The notes: generated from the letters alone by a model not told the origin. A stretch of DNA of 64,000 nt from Mycolicibacterium peregrinum (GCF_002102345.1 NZ_LQPP01000046.1:114372-178371); one strand, 5' to 3'; numbered from the stretch's first letter, positions 45,264 to 54,505 are shown. A program made the numbers and translations.

Positions 45264-46109
45264 CTACGCACCATGATTCGATGGCGCTGCCGAGTTCTGG
45301 AAGCAGTACATCCGGTACTCGGAGGTTCCCCCCGGCCGCAGGCTTTCACATGCCTTACGAGCCGGCGAGAAGCGGCGCGTGAGACCACGCAGCGGCCGTG
45401 GTGCGACTTGGTCGATCACGTACTGCCACTGGTGCATGCTCCGTTCCATTCCCCGGACTACGTCGGCGCTGATGGTCCGCTGCGACACCAGCCGCAACGG
45501 CGCGTCCGCGAGCGCCTCCTCCCAGGCCGGAATGTCACCGAGGAGACGGGCATCCGTGTAGAGGAAGTACCCGCCCGGCCGCAGGACGCGACTGACCTCG
45601 GTGAGGAACCTCTCGAACTGCGGGTACAGATGCGAGGACTCGACGTTGATCAGCGCATCGAAGGTGTTGTCGGCAAAGGGAAGATCTTCTGCAGTGCCTT
45701 GAACGAAGTCGAGATCCTTTAATTTGTGCCGCTTTTGGCAAAACGCAATGGCTGACGGGTTCAGATCCAGTCCGGTGTAGGTCGCCGGATGCAATGTCCG
45801 CGCCAGGTACGAGGCACCGCCACCGTGGCCACAACCGACCTCGAGCACCCGTTTCCCCTGGATATCCACTTGCGTTGCGGTGGCGTGATATAGCTGGATG
45901 AAGTAGCGATTGCGTTCATCTGACTCCGCGAGCGGCACGCCCATGACCGGATCTTCTTCGTACCCGTAGTTGAGGAACACCACGTCCTCGGCCTCCAGCT
46001 TGCGGGTGGCGTACGGGTAGATGAACTTTTGCACATACTGCGCGAGCTTCTCGTTCTGGTTCTTGATCATCCGGTCACGAGACTCACGAACGCGATCTTT
46101 GAGGTCCAT
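45264..46109 (-). CDS. fmt: Fmt, SAM-dependent O-methyltransferase of the GPL acyl chain
   Basis: This 281-residue class I methyltransferase has SAM motif I VLEVGCGHGGGASYLA (near residue 90), the Asp of GLDLNPSAI, motif FVQGTAEDLPFADNTFDALI and the post-motif EVSRVLRPGGYFLYTD. It belongs to the group of mycobacterial lipid methyltransferases that includes phthiotriol methyltransferase Rv2952. In GPL loci the member beside mps is Fmt, which O-methylates the hydroxyl of the fatty acyl chain. The position next to a gtf2-like gene agrees. It is divergent from that glycosyltransferase, with only 72 bp between the start codons. Confidence 0.88.
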   Translation of the reverse strand: MDLKDRVRESRDRMIKNQNEKLAQYVQKFIYPYATRKLEAEDVVFLNYGYEEDPVMGVPLAESDERNRYFIQLYHATATQVDIQGKRVLEVGCGHGGGASYLARTLHPATYTGLDLNPSAIAFCQKRHKLKDLDFVQGTAEDLPFADNTFDALINVESSHLYPQFERFLTEVSRVLRPGGYFLYTDARLLGDIPAWEEALADAPLRLVSQRTISADVVRGMERSMHQWQYVIDQVAPRPLRGLTRRFSPARKACESLRPGGTSEYRMYCFQNSAAPSNHGA

Positions 46110-46181
46110 AAGCTAACTATCCCAAACTCAAAGGGCGGTAAGGTCAACTACGCGAGATATCGAGTGAAAGGCTAGGGCGGC

Positions 46182-47435
46182 ATGAGATTTGCGCTGGCAT
46201 GCTACGGAACTCGTGGCGACGTCGAACCCTCGGTCAGCGTCGGGCGCGAACTTCGGCGCAGGGGCCACGACGTCTCGCTGGCAGTGCCTCCGGACCTGGT
46301 CGAGTTCGTGCGAGCGGCCGGCCTCGAAACTGTTTCCTACGGGCCTAAATTGGCGGACTTCCTGCAGGATGACTTCCTGCGGGACTTTTGGACTCGGTTG
46401 CCACGCAATCCGATCGGCTCCCTGCGCGAACTCTGGGCACCCATCGCTCGCCATTGGCAGGAGACGAGTGCCACGCTGACGGAATTGGCGCGAGGAGCGG
46501 ACCTGCTGTCCACGGGGCTGAACTATGAGCAGCCGGCGGCCAATGTCGCTGAGTACTACGACATCCCGCTGGTCGCGCTGCACCACTTCCCGATGCGACC
46601 CAACGGCCAGTTGATCCCCGCACTGCCCTCATCCGTGGTCCGCTCGGCAAGTGCGGTGTCCGAGTGGCTGATGTGGCGATCCACCAAGAAGGCAGAAGAC
46701 GCGCAGCGCCGAGACCTCGGTCTGCCCGCAGCCTCGACGTCCTCACCGACGCGGATGGCGGAACAGGGAGCGCTGGAGATCCAGGCCTACGATGCGGTCA
46801 GTGTTCCCGGGCTGGCGGAAGAGTGGGCGAAGTTGAACGGCCGCAGGCCTTTTGTCGGTGCATTGACAATGGGGCTCGCGACGGACGCCGACGACGCCGT
46901 CGCGTCCTGGATCGCGGCCGGAACTCCGCCGATCTGTTTCGCCACGGGCAGCATCCCGGTTGAATCGCCCGCATCGACGATCGAGATGATCGGTTCCGCC
47001 TGCGCCGAGCTCGGTGAGCGGGCGTTGATCTGCGCGGGCGGCACCGACTTCGGCGGCATCCCCATCCCCGAGCATGTCAAGGTGGTCGGGCCGGTGAACT
47101 ACGCGGAAGTGTTCGGCGCCTGCCGGGCAGTAGTGCACCACGGCGGCTCGGGGACCACGGCTGCCAGTCTGCGGGCCGGCGTACCCACGCTGATCCTCTG
47201 GAGCTCAGCCGATCAGCCGTACTGGGGAAACCAGATCAAACGCCTGAAAGTCGGCACCGCACGGAGGATCTCGGGTGCCAGCCGGGAAACGCTGGAAGCG
47301 GACCTGCGCCGTATCCTTAGCCCGGGCTACGCGTCCCGGGCCCGATCCCTCGCCGCGCAGATGACCAGTCCCGGTGACAGTGTCGGCAAAGCTGCCGACT
47401 TGTATGAGCAGGCCGTCAGCCGAAGCGCGCGCTGA
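46182..47435 (+). CDS. gtf2: GPL glycosyltransferase, gtf2-like (rhamnosyltransferase)
   Basis: This 417-residue GT-B glycosyltransferase of the UDPGT/MGT type has N-terminus RFALACYGTRGDVEPSVSVG and donor-binding HHGGSGTTAASLRAGVPTLI near residue 315. In M. smegmatis Gtf2 adds rhamnose to the terminal alaninol and lies beside fmt, as this gene does. It resembles the gene at 51886-53142 (both share VGALTM, GTARR and LRRILSP) more than the one at 49303, which suits two rhamnosyltransferases. The assignment is by gene order and similarity, not by test. The ATG follows AGGGCGG. It is the only decorating glycosyltransferase on the plus strand, convergent with the fused methyltransferase gene 12 bp on. 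Confidence 0.8.
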   Translation: MRFALACYGTRGDVEPSVSVGRELRRRGHDVSLAVPPDLVEFVRAAGLETVSYGPKLADFLQDDFLRDFWTRLPRNPIGSLRELWAPIARHWQETSATLTELARGADLLSTGLNYEQPAANVAEYYDIPLVALHHFPMRPNGQLIPALPSSVVRSASAVSEWLMWRSTKKAEDAQRRDLGLPAASTSSPTRMAEQGALEIQAYDAVSVPGLAEEWAKLNGRRPFVGALTMGLATDADDAVASWIAAGTPPICFATGSIPVESPASTIEMIGSACAELGERALICAGGTDFGGIPIPEHVKVVGPVNYAEVFGACRAVVHHGGSGTTAASLRAGVPTLILWSSADQPYWGNQIKRLKVGTARRISGASRETLEADLRRILSPGYASRARSLAAQMTSPGDSVGKAADLYEQAVSRSAR

Positions 47436-47447
47436 CCGCACCTGACC

Positions 47448-49160
47448 TCATCCTGGACGGCTGGATTCCGCGTGTTCGGCAGACAACGACGATGACCTGA
47501 GTTGCTCCGGCGGCTTGACAAGGAGTCCCTGGCCCGTGGGCAGCGCGCAAATCTGCACACCCAGTTCATGCGCCACTTCGTCCATGGCGATCCGCTGATC
47601 GTCCCGCCCGCGGTTGGCGTAATCGTCGAGCAGCACCAGGGCGCCTGGGGACAACCGTGACCAGAAGTACCGCAGCGTTGCGACTTCTGGTGGGGCACAG
47701 TTCATATCGATGTGCAGGAAAGCGATGGACTTCGCCTCTACCTGCTCGAGCGTCTCGGGCACCGCGCCGACGACGATGCGTTGGTTGCGCCACTGGGAGA
47801 AGTTGGCCCGGACGCTGTCCACCGAACTGCCATAGATACCGAAGTCCAGCGCCGCCTGGTTCTTGATCAGCGCGCCGGCCTCACGCTCGCCCGCCGTGAC
47901 GAAGCGTGGGTCCATTCCGGCGAAGGTGTCCAGCAGATAGAACATCTTCCCCCGCTGATCCCAGTCCAGGTACTCCATCACCGCACTGCTCAGGAAGCCG
48001 TGACTGACGCCGCACTCGACGAAATCGCCCTCGATGGTGCTCGCGGTGGCGGCCGCCCACAGTCCGACGTGCACGCGCCAATGCCAATGGTGGATGTCCT
48101 TTCCACCGAGCGCGGCAACACCGCGTCGGTAGGCGCGCCGGAATGCCGGATCATCCATGAAGGCATGGCTGTTGAAGCAGATCAGGGCATCGTCGGAGTA
48201 CACGTCGGGCAAGACCTTGCGCGGGATCCAGTACGCCGTGCGCAGCGCGGCCCACGCGATCCGGAACTTGAGCGGCCACTTGTTCGCCGCGCGTACGACC
48301 GGTGCCTGACCATTGCCGATGCCGGGGGCCACCTTGGCAGGCCGGTTGCCCGGCTCATCGCGCCGATCCGTCGGCCGTGGTGGTTTGATCAACAATCCCT
48401 GCCCGGTGGGCAGGGAACAGATCGAGACGCCCAGCTCAGCGGCCACCTCGTCCATCGCGATTCGCTGCTCATCGCGCCCGCGATTGGCGTAGTCGTCCAG
48501 CAGGACGAAGGCACCCGGGGCCAGCCTCGGCCAGAAATGCCGAAGCGCCGCCACTTCGGGCGGGGCACAGTTCATGTCGAGATGCAGGAAGGCCACCGTG
48601 TCCGAGTCGACCTGCGCGAGGGTTTCGGGCACCGCGCCGACGACGATGCGTTGGTTGCGCCACTGGGCGAAGTTGGCCCGGACGCTGTCCACCGAACTGC
48701 CGTACATTCCGTTACGGACGAGCTCTTCGCTCTTCTCCAGGGCGCCGGCCTCCCGCTCCTCAGCGCTGACGAACCGCGGGTCGAGTCCGGCGAAGGTGTC
48801 GAGCAGATAGAACGTCTTGCCGAGCTGATCCCAGTCGAGATGCTCCATCACCGCGCTGCTCAGGAAGCCGTAGCTGACGCCACATTCGACGAAGTCACCC
48901 TCGATCCTGCTGGCGTTTCCTGCGGCCCACAAACCTACGTGCACCCGCCAGTGCCACTGGTACCAGTCCATGTCGCCAAGTGCCCGCGCGCCCCGTTCGT
49001 AGGCCCGCTGGAACTCCGGATCATCCATGAACGCGTAGCTGTTGAAGCAGATCAACGCGTCGTTGCTGTAGACGTCGGGCAACAGATTGCGGGCCAGCCA
49101 GTATTCGGCGCGTACCGCCTTCAGCCACGCCCGCGTGCTGAGTTTGAGCCGTTCAGGCAT
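47448..49160 (-). CDS. Fused tandem TylF-family O-methyltransferase (two complete domains)
   Basis: One frame encodes two full TylF/MycF-type sugar O-methyltransferases in a row. Both carry the SAM region EGDFVECGVS.GFLSSAVME, the block QWRNQRIVVGAVPETL, the metal-binding DMNCAPPEVA and LLDDYANRGRD, and end with LPTGQGLL.KPP. The joint is a short Pro/Gly/Ala-rich linker near residues 285-310. In other GPL loci the rhamnose methyltransferases (rmt2, rmt3, rmt4) are separate proteins of about 250-270 residues. Both halves keep the key acidic residues, so both may work, perhaps on different hydroxyls of rhamnose. I chose the ATG at 49160 (AGGGTGG upstream); the frame is open to a TTG at 49235. 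The gene follows gtf1 by about 140 bp. Confidence 0.85.
   Translation of the reverse strand: MPERLKLSTRAWLKAVRAEYWLARNLLPDVYSNDALICFNSYAFMDDPEFQRAYERGARALGDMDWYQWHWRVHVGLWAAGNASRIEGDFVECGVSYGFLSSAVMEHLDWDQLGKTFYLLDTFAGLDPRFVSAEEREAGALEKSEELVRNGMYGSSVDSVRANFAQWRNQRIVVGAVPETLAQVDSDTVAFLHLDMNCAPPEVAALRHFWPRLAPGAFVLLDDYANRGRDEQRIAMDEVAAELGVSICSLPTGQGLLIKPPRPTDRRDEPGNRPAKVAPGIGNGQAPVVRAANKWPLKFRIAWAALRTAYWIPRKVLPDVYSDDALICFNSHAFMDDPAFRRAYRRGVAALGGKDIHHWHWRVHVGLWAAATASTIEGDFVECGVSHGFLSSAVMEYLDWDQRGKMFYLLDTFAGMDPRFVTAGEREAGALIKNQAALDFGIYGSSVDSVRANFSQWRNQRIVVGAVPETLEQVEAKSIAFLHIDMNCAPPEVATLRYFWSRLSPGALVLLDDYANRGRDDQRIAMDEVAHELGVQICALPTGQGLLVKPPEQLRSSSLSAEHAESSRPG
47753..47831. repeat. Near-identical DNA shared with 48624-48701 (second methyltransferase half)
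   Basis: About 78 bp differ from the first-half copy by only a base or two, including a 43-base run without change, whereas the surrounding halves have drifted further. The tract encodes the end of VDSVRANF through QWRNQRIVVGAVPET. Confidence 0.8.
48624..48701. repeat. Near-identical DNA shared with 47753-47831 (first methyltransferase half)
   Basis: This is the partner copy, in direct orientation about 870 bp away. Slippage or recombination between the copies would excise one complete methyltransferase domain in frame. Confidence 0.8.
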
Positions 49161-49302
49161 GCGCACCACCCTGGCAGCGGCGGATAAGGGACCGGTGACT
49201 GTGCGTCCCGGCCCATCTGGACTCGAATGCTTCAAACATGTTGACTCACAGAGTGTTCAGGGAACTGGCTGGTTGGCAGTTCGCATCGGCGGTGTCTCGG
49301 GC

Positions 49303-50571
49303 TCAGGCCGAACACCTCTGGCGTGCATAGCTCTCGATCAGGTCGGCGGTCCGCGTCACGCTCTCGGCGGCCGGGACCATCCGGGCGGCAACGTCGCGCG
49401 CGCGGGCAGCGCACGCGGGGTCGAGGACCTTACCCAGATCCGCGACCAGCGTCTCCTTGGTGGTGCTGGAGAAGCTCCGTACTGCACCGACATTCAGCAG
49501 CTTGACGCGGGACGCCCACACCGGCTGCACGCCGTCGATCCACAGCACCAAGGTGGGTACGCCGGCGCGCAGGCTGGCCGCCAGCGTTCCGGCCCCGCCG
49601 TGGTGAACGGCCGCACGGCAGGCCGGAAAGACCGCGGCGTAGTTGACCGCGCCCACGACCTTCACATGGTCGTACCGCGGGACGTCGCTGTAATCACTCC
49701 ATCCGGAACACACCAAGGCTCGCTGTCCTAGCTCAGCGCACGCCGACGCGATCATTTCGACTGTGGCTGCCGGAGATTCGACCGGCATGCTGCCGAAACC
49801 GAAGCATATCGGCGGCGTTCCCTCCGCGATCCACGACGCGATGTCCTGGTCCGCCTCGGTCGGCAGCTCCATGGTCAACGTGCCGACGAACGGCCGTTCA
49901 CTCCGCCATTGCGCCCACTCCTCGGCCAACCCCGGGAAACACACCTCGTCGTAGGCCTGGACTTCGAGCGCTCCGCGGGCGGCGATGCGCCCCGACACCG
50001 GCCCCGTAGCCTTCGGCAGGCCGAGCTCGCGACGCTGGGCGTCCTCGACCTTCTTGTTCAGCCGCCACCCCAACCAGTCGTAGGCCCACATCGCTGCCCG
50101 CGCCAGCGGTCCCGGCAGCCTCGAGAGCAACTTGCCGTTGACCCGCACCGGGGTGTTGTGCAGGGTGGCGAACGGAATGTCGTGATACTCGGCCACATTG
50201 GCCGCCGGCTCCTGATAGCTCTGACCGGCGAACAGCAGGTCGGCGCCCGCGGCCAGGGGTGTCAGCGCCGTGCTCATCTGGGTCCACGAGCGGTCGCTGA
50301 GATCCCACATCTCGCGCCACAACCGTCTGAGTTCGCCGACCCGCCAGAACCGGTGGAAGAAGCACGTCCAGAAGTCGCGGTATACGCCCAGCCAGGTCTG
50401 GGTGTCCAGCCCGTACGGAACCGCGACCAGACCCGCGCTCTCGGCGAATCCGACCAGATCGGGCGGTACGGCCATCCGCACGTCATGCCCTCTGCGCATC
50501 AGTTCGCGGCCGGCAGCGACCGAGGGTTCGAGATCTCCGCGTGTTCCATAGGCGGCCAGGACAAGTTTCAC
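49303..50571 (-). CDS. gtf1: GPL glycosyltransferase, gtf1-like (6-deoxytalosyltransferase)
   Basis: This 422-residue GT-B enzyme has N-terminus KLVLAAYGTRGDLEPSVAAG and donor site HHGGAGTLAASLRAGVPTLV near residue 330. It differs from the other two glycosyltransferases of the locus, which are closer to each other: it has HHGGAGTL where they have HHGGSGTT. In M. smegmatis Gtf1 adds 6-deoxytalose to alloThr and is the odd one out of the three, so I assign this gene to that role by inference. The GTG start has AGGCAGGG upstream. It follows the single methyltransferase gene by 31 bp on the same strand and is probably co-transcribed with it. Confidence 0.8.
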   Translation of the reverse strand: MKLVLAAYGTRGDLEPSVAAGRELMRRGHDVRMAVPPDLVGFAESAGLVAVPYGLDTQTWLGVYRDFWTCFFHRFWRVGELRRLWREMWDLSDRSWTQMSTALTPLAAGADLLFAGQSYQEPAANVAEYHDIPFATLHNTPVRVNGKLLSRLPGPLARAAMWAYDWLGWRLNKKVEDAQRRELGLPKATGPVSGRIAARGALEVQAYDEVCFPGLAEEWAQWRSERPFVGTLTMELPTEADQDIASWIAEGTPPICFGFGSMPVESPAATVEMIASACAELGQRALVCSGWSDYSDVPRYDHVKVVGAVNYAAVFPACRAAVHHGGAGTLAASLRAGVPTLVLWIDGVQPVWASRVKLLNVGAVRSFSSTTKETLVADLGKVLDPACAARARDVAARMVPAAESVTRTADLIESYARQRCSA

Positions 50572-50602
50572 TGCGAATCCCTGCCTTTCAGGTGCGATGG
50601 AC

Positions 50603-51409
50603 TCATTCCTTGCGCCAGAGCACCCCGGTGCCGTCGATGTCGACTATCTCGGCGGAGATTCCGTGCCTGGCACGATAATCCGTCACCGCCTTCCGGCACC
50701 CTTCGATCGCGTGATAGTCGTCGATGATGCAGAAGCCACCCGGCGTGAGGCGCGAGTAGAGCCCGTCGAGCGCCTGGATGGTGGATTCGTAGAGGTCGCC
50801 ATCGAGCCTCAACACCGCGATGCGTTCGATCGGCGCATCGTGCAAGGTGTCCTTGAACCAGCCGGGGAGAATGCGGACCTTGTCGTCCAGCAACCCGTAG
50901 CGGGCGAAGTTCGCCCTGACGTCCGTCTCCGACACCGCCAGGATGGGCGCCGCCAGATGCAGCCTGTCCCCTTTGTCCGCCTTGTAGTTGGCGGCATCCG
51001 GCGGCGGCACACCTTCGAACGAATCGGCGAGCCACACCGAACGGCTCTCATCGCCGTACGCCGCGAGCACCGCGCGCATCAGGATCGAGGCGCCACCGCG
51101 CCAGACCCCGCATTCGACGAGATCGCCCGGGATATCCTCGGCGATCACGGTCTCGACGCAGTGCTGCAAGCTCGTCAGCCGCTTCATACCGATCATCGTC
51201 AGCGCTTCCGCAGGCCAATCCAGACCCAGATCGCGTTTGTGGCGATCGAAGGGCCGCTTGCGGACAAGCATCAGATTGCCGATCTTGAAAACTGGGCGGT
51301 GCAACCAGTTCCAGCCCACCGGCACCAATTCGTCGACCCCGTATCTGGTGAGGTCCTGGCGGAGCAGGTCCAGGTATGCAGATCGGGTGTCGTGATCCGT
51401 CACGGTCAA
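50603..51409 (-). CDS. TylF/MycF-family sugar O-methyltransferase (GPL Rmt)
   Basis: This 268-residue methyltransferase has the SAM-binding part GDLVECGVWRGGASILMRAV near residue 95, DSFEGVPPPDA, and the metal-binding DGDLYESTIQALDGLYSRLT followed by IIDDYHAI. The family methylates sugar hydroxyls in macrolides and in GPL rhamnose. It is not closely similar to the fused pair at 47448-49160, so it should act at a different hydroxyl (2-, 3- or 4-O). Which of rmt2/rmt3/rmt4 it matches cannot be settled here. The start is TTG at 51409 with GGGGGCAG upstream; a GTG two codons later is also possible. Confidence 0.87.
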   Translation of the reverse strand: MTVTDHDTRSAYLDLLRQDLTRYGVDELVPVGWNWLHRPVFKIGNLMLVRKRPFDRHKRDLGLDWPAEALTMIGMKRLTSLQHCVETVIAEDIPGDLVECGVWRGGASILMRAVLAAYGDESRSVWLADSFEGVPPPDAANYKADKGDRLHLAAPILAVSETDVRANFARYGLLDDKVRILPGWFKDTLHDAPIERIAVLRLDGDLYESTIQALDGLYSRLTPGGFCIIDDYHAIEGCRKAVTDYRARHGISAEIVDIDGTGVLWRKE

Positions 51410-51885
51410 AAAACTGCCCCCTTACTCGGTTGCTGGTCAGGCCATGAGCCTAGCCTCCCGACAGCCGCTCCAGTGCATTTCAGATAGGACCAATGTCCTT
51501 GTAAATCTGGCACTTTGGCAAATCGACAGACAGTTCGTCGAGGTGATGCAAAAGACGCGAATTCGAATGATCGGGGATTTCCGCCCACCATGTGGGGCGA
51601 TGCCCGGATGCGGCCGAACTGGCAAACAAAACCACCTCCGAACTCGCGATCGCGCCTTGTCCTGAACACGCCGTGAGCCAGCCTCTTCAGCCCATCGTGA
51701 CGGCGTTCGAGACCGCGGACTGCACCGCTGGAATCGGTTCGATGATCCGCACCGCAAATGCCGAAGCAAGCAGAGTCCGGCCGCCGAACGCGTCGGAGTA
51801 ATTGACGCCGACGGCAGTCAGTTTCGAATATCAGGAGTTAGCTGTTCGCCGCCGGCGGTCGCTGAGATCGGCGAGGCTTGGGGCC
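51410..51885. other. 476-bp spacer without a convincing gene
   Basis: This stretch lies between the end of the gtf3-like gene and the start of the methyltransferase, both on the minus strand. Codon patterns on both strands are poor, and A/T-rich patches occur near 51470-51560. It probably carries the promoter of the methyltransferase-gtf1 unit near 51420-51500. I see no clear hairpin or repeat. Confidence 0.5.
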
Positions 51886-53142
51886 TCACGCTCCGGCAAA
51901 GCGCTCGAGCAGATCTGCGGCTTTCGCCACGCTGTCGGACGGTGAGGTCATCAGTCCTGCCAGCTCACGCGCCCTTGCCGCATATTCCGGGGACAGGATG
52001 CGGCGTAGGTCGGCTACCAAAGATTCGCCTGTGGTTGTCGAAAACCGCCGTGCGGTACCGACTTTCAGTCTCTTCAACTGGTTTCCCCACACTGGCTGAT
52101 CACCCACGGACCAGAGAATGAGGGTGGGAACGCCGGCGCGCAGGCTCGCGGCCGTCGTGCCCGAGCCGCCATGGTGCACGACGGCTCTGCTGAGCCGAAA
52201 GACATCCGCATAGTTCACCACGCCGACGACCTTCACCTGGTCTGACACCGGGATGCCGGTCAGGTCGGTGCCGCCGGCGCAGATCAGCCCCCGCTGCCCG
52301 AGTTCCGCACAGGCCGCGCTGATCATCGCCACCGTATCCACCGGGGACTCAACGGGAATGCTGCCGAATGCGAAACAGATCGGCGGCGGCCCGGCGGCCA
52401 TCCACGCGGTCACCTCATCATCGGCACGAGTGGACAACTCCATCGTGAGCGCGCCCACGAACGGACGTCGTCCATTCAGCTTCGACCACTCGGCCGCCAG
52501 CCCGGGAACGCAGACCTCGTCGTATGCCTGGATCTCCAATGCACCCCGCTCGGCCATTCGCCGCGGCGATGGGCCGGTCGTCCTCGGCAGACCGAGTTCG
52601 CGCCGCTGTGCATCCTCGTGGTGCTTGGTCAGCCGCCAGGCCAGCCAGTCGTAGGCGGTCATCGCGGTGCGACTCACCGGCGGCGGCACGACCGGAAACA
52701 GCCGTCCGTTGGGCCGCCACGGCATGGTGTGCAGCGCGACCAGGGGAATCCCGTAGTACTCGGCGACGTTGGCCGCCGGCTGCTCGTAACCCACGGCGGT
52801 GGTCAGCACGTCGGCACCGTCGGCGAATGCCATGAGGGTCCGGCTCAGTTCGGCCCACTGCTCGGTGACCATCTTGAGGGCCTCCCGGCACAGCACCACC
52901 AGATCCTGAACCCGCCAGAAGTGTCGCGCCCACGTGGTCCACAAATCGCGGTAGCCGTCCAGCTGCGGCTCCACCTCCAACCCGTAGCCGACCGCCGGCA
53001 GCCCCGCGGCCTCGACGAAACCCACCAGGTCCGGGGGCACCGCCATCCGCACTTCGTGCCCGCGGCGCAGTAGCTCGCGTCCTACCGCCAGGGAGGGCTC
53101 GATGTCCCCGCGCGTTCCATAGCTCGACAGTGCAATTCTCAT
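51886..53142 (-). CDS. gtf3: GPL glycosyltransferase, gtf3-like (rhamnosyltransferase)
   Basis: This 418-residue GT-B glycosyltransferase has N-terminus RIALSSYGTRGDIEPSLAVG and donor site HHGGSGTTAASLRAGVPTLI near residue 320. It shares more with the gtf2-like gene than with the gtf1-like one. In M. smegmatis gtf3 stands beside rmlA and makes the extra-rhamnosylated, more polar GPLs. The neighbour here is also rmlA, divergent across a 489-bp spacer. The ATG at 53142 has no strong ribosome-binding site. The assignment is by order and similarity only. Confidence 0.8.
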   Translation of the reverse strand: MRIALSSYGTRGDIEPSLAVGRELLRRGHEVRMAVPPDLVGFVEAAGLPAVGYGLEVEPQLDGYRDLWTTWARHFWRVQDLVVLCREALKMVTEQWAELSRTLMAFADGADVLTTAVGYEQPAANVAEYYGIPLVALHTMPWRPNGRLFPVVPPPVSRTAMTAYDWLAWRLTKHHEDAQRRELGLPRTTGPSPRRMAERGALEIQAYDEVCVPGLAAEWSKLNGRRPFVGALTMELSTRADDEVTAWMAAGPPPICFAFGSIPVESPVDTVAMISAACAELGQRGLICAGGTDLTGIPVSDQVKVVGVVNYADVFRLSRAVVHHGGSGTTAASLRAGVPTLILWSVGDQPVWGNQLKRLKVGTARRFSTTTGESLVADLRRILSPEYAARARELAGLMTSPSDSVAKAADLLERFAGA

Positions 53143-53631
53143 GACAATGCTGCGACCCCCACCGGTTGGACACTAGTAGACGCGCCGGGCGATCGGCGGC
53201 TTCATCGCCGAATAGTCCACGCCGTCAACGACTTTTAGGATAGTCGTCTGAAAAAACGTCATTCCGTATGACAAATTTCGCTAATCGGCGAACATCCGGC
53301 CCATGCGTCGTGGCGCGGAACATTCCCCGGCCATAATCGCACTGGCAAATTCTGCGGGACGACACCTACGCGGTTGCCGCTGCCACTTTGCCGCGCGCCG
53401 CACATTCAAGGGGGCTCGCGTTGACGGCCGGGGTGACCGGCGCGCGGACCCGCAGCTTCACCACCACGTCGTCGACATTGCGGGGTAGCCCAAGTTCATC
53501 GCAAACCATTTCGTCGCGATTGCTGGGCGGGCACGATATGGTGGCGCGTGTGTTGCCCGGTGACAATCCAGAAAACGTCGTCGCGGCAACCGATCTCGTC
53601 GAGTCCTTTGTTTCGAGGTGTAGGGGCACGC
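53143..53631. other. Divergent promoter region between gtf3 and rmlA
   Basis: No gene is supported. An A/T-rich block (about 53225-53285) contrasts with the flanks and is the likeliest place for the gtf3-side promoter. Reading frames that extend rmlA upstream have poor codon use and were not accepted. Confidence 0.5.
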
Positions 53632-54498
53632 ATGCGCGGAATTATTCTCGCCGGTGGTTCCGGCACACGACTGCATCCGATCACGATGGGTGTGAGCAAG
53701 CAGTTGCTTCCGGTATACGACAAACCACTCGTCTATTACCCGCTGTCCACGTTGATCATGGCCGGTATTCGCGACATCCTGGTGATCACCACGCCTGCCG
53801 ACGCCTCGGCGTTCGAGCGGCTACTGGGCGACGGCTCGGCATTCGGAGTGAGCCTGACCTACGCCGTCCAGCGTGAGCCCGAGGGACTCGCGCAGGCGTT
53901 CAAGATCGGAGCCCAGCACATCGGCACCGACACCGTGGCGCTGGCCCTAGGCGACAACGTCTTCTACGGTCCGGGCCTGGGCACCAGCCTGCGCCGATTC
54001 CAGAACGTCACCGGCGGGGCCATTTTCGCGTACTGGGTTGCCAATCCGTCCGCATACGGCGTGGTCGAGTTCGGCGAGGGCGGCATCGCCCTTTCACTCG
54101 AGGAGAAGCCGACCACGCCGAAATCTCACTATGCGGTCCCCGGCTTGTATTTCTATGACAATGACGTCATCGAGATGGCCCGGTCTCTGCGCAAGTCGGC
54201 GCGTGGCGAATACGAGATCACCGAGATCAACCAGATCTATCTGAACCAGGGGCAGCTGTCGGTGGAGGTGTTGGCTCGCGGGACGGCCTGGCTCGATACC
54301 GGCACCTTCGACTCGCTACTCGACGCCAGCGATTTCGTTCGCACCATCGAACGCCGCCAGGGGCTGAAAATCGGTGTGCCCGAGGAGATCGCCTGGCGGG
54401 CCGGGTTCATCGACGACGATCAGCTGGCCGCCCGCGCCAAGGAACTCCCCAAGTCCGGCTATGGCGACTACTTGCTGGAACTTCTTCGGCGCAAGTAG
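53632..54498 (+). CDS. rmlA: RmlA, glucose-1-phosphate thymidylyltransferase (GPL-locus copy)
   Basis: This 288-residue nucleotidyltransferase starts with RGIILAGGSGTRLHPITMGV, followed by SKQLLPVYDKPLVYYPLSTL. Further marks are LALGDNVFYGPGL, EKPTTPKSHYAVPGLYFYD, GEYEITEINQIYL and AWLDTGTFDSLLDA. It makes dTDP-glucose, the first step to dTDP-rhamnose and dTDP-6-deoxytalose, the GPL sugar donors. Length and motifs are complete. The ATG at 53632 follows GGTGTAGGGG. GPL loci normally carry such an rmlA besides the housekeeping one. Seven bases separate it from the end of the convergent sulfotransferase gene. Confidence 0.94.
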   Translation: MRGIILAGGSGTRLHPITMGVSKQLLPVYDKPLVYYPLSTLIMAGIRDILVITTPADASAFERLLGDGSAFGVSLTYAVQREPEGLAQAFKIGAQHIGTDTVALALGDNVFYGPGLGTSLRRFQNVTGGAIFAYWVANPSAYGVVEFGEGGIALSLEEKPTTPKSHYAVPGLYFYDNDVIEMARSLRKSARGEYEITEINQIYLNQGQLSVEVLARGTAWLDTGTFDSLLDASDFVRTIERRQGLKIGVPEEIAWRAGFIDDDQLAARAKELPKSGYGDYLLELLRRK

Positions 54499-54505
54499 AG
54501 GCGGT

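Noticed and set aside
51437..51769. 110-codon frame in the spacer before the single methyltransferase
   Set aside because: Ser/Arg-rich composition, weak codon bias and no recognisable motif.
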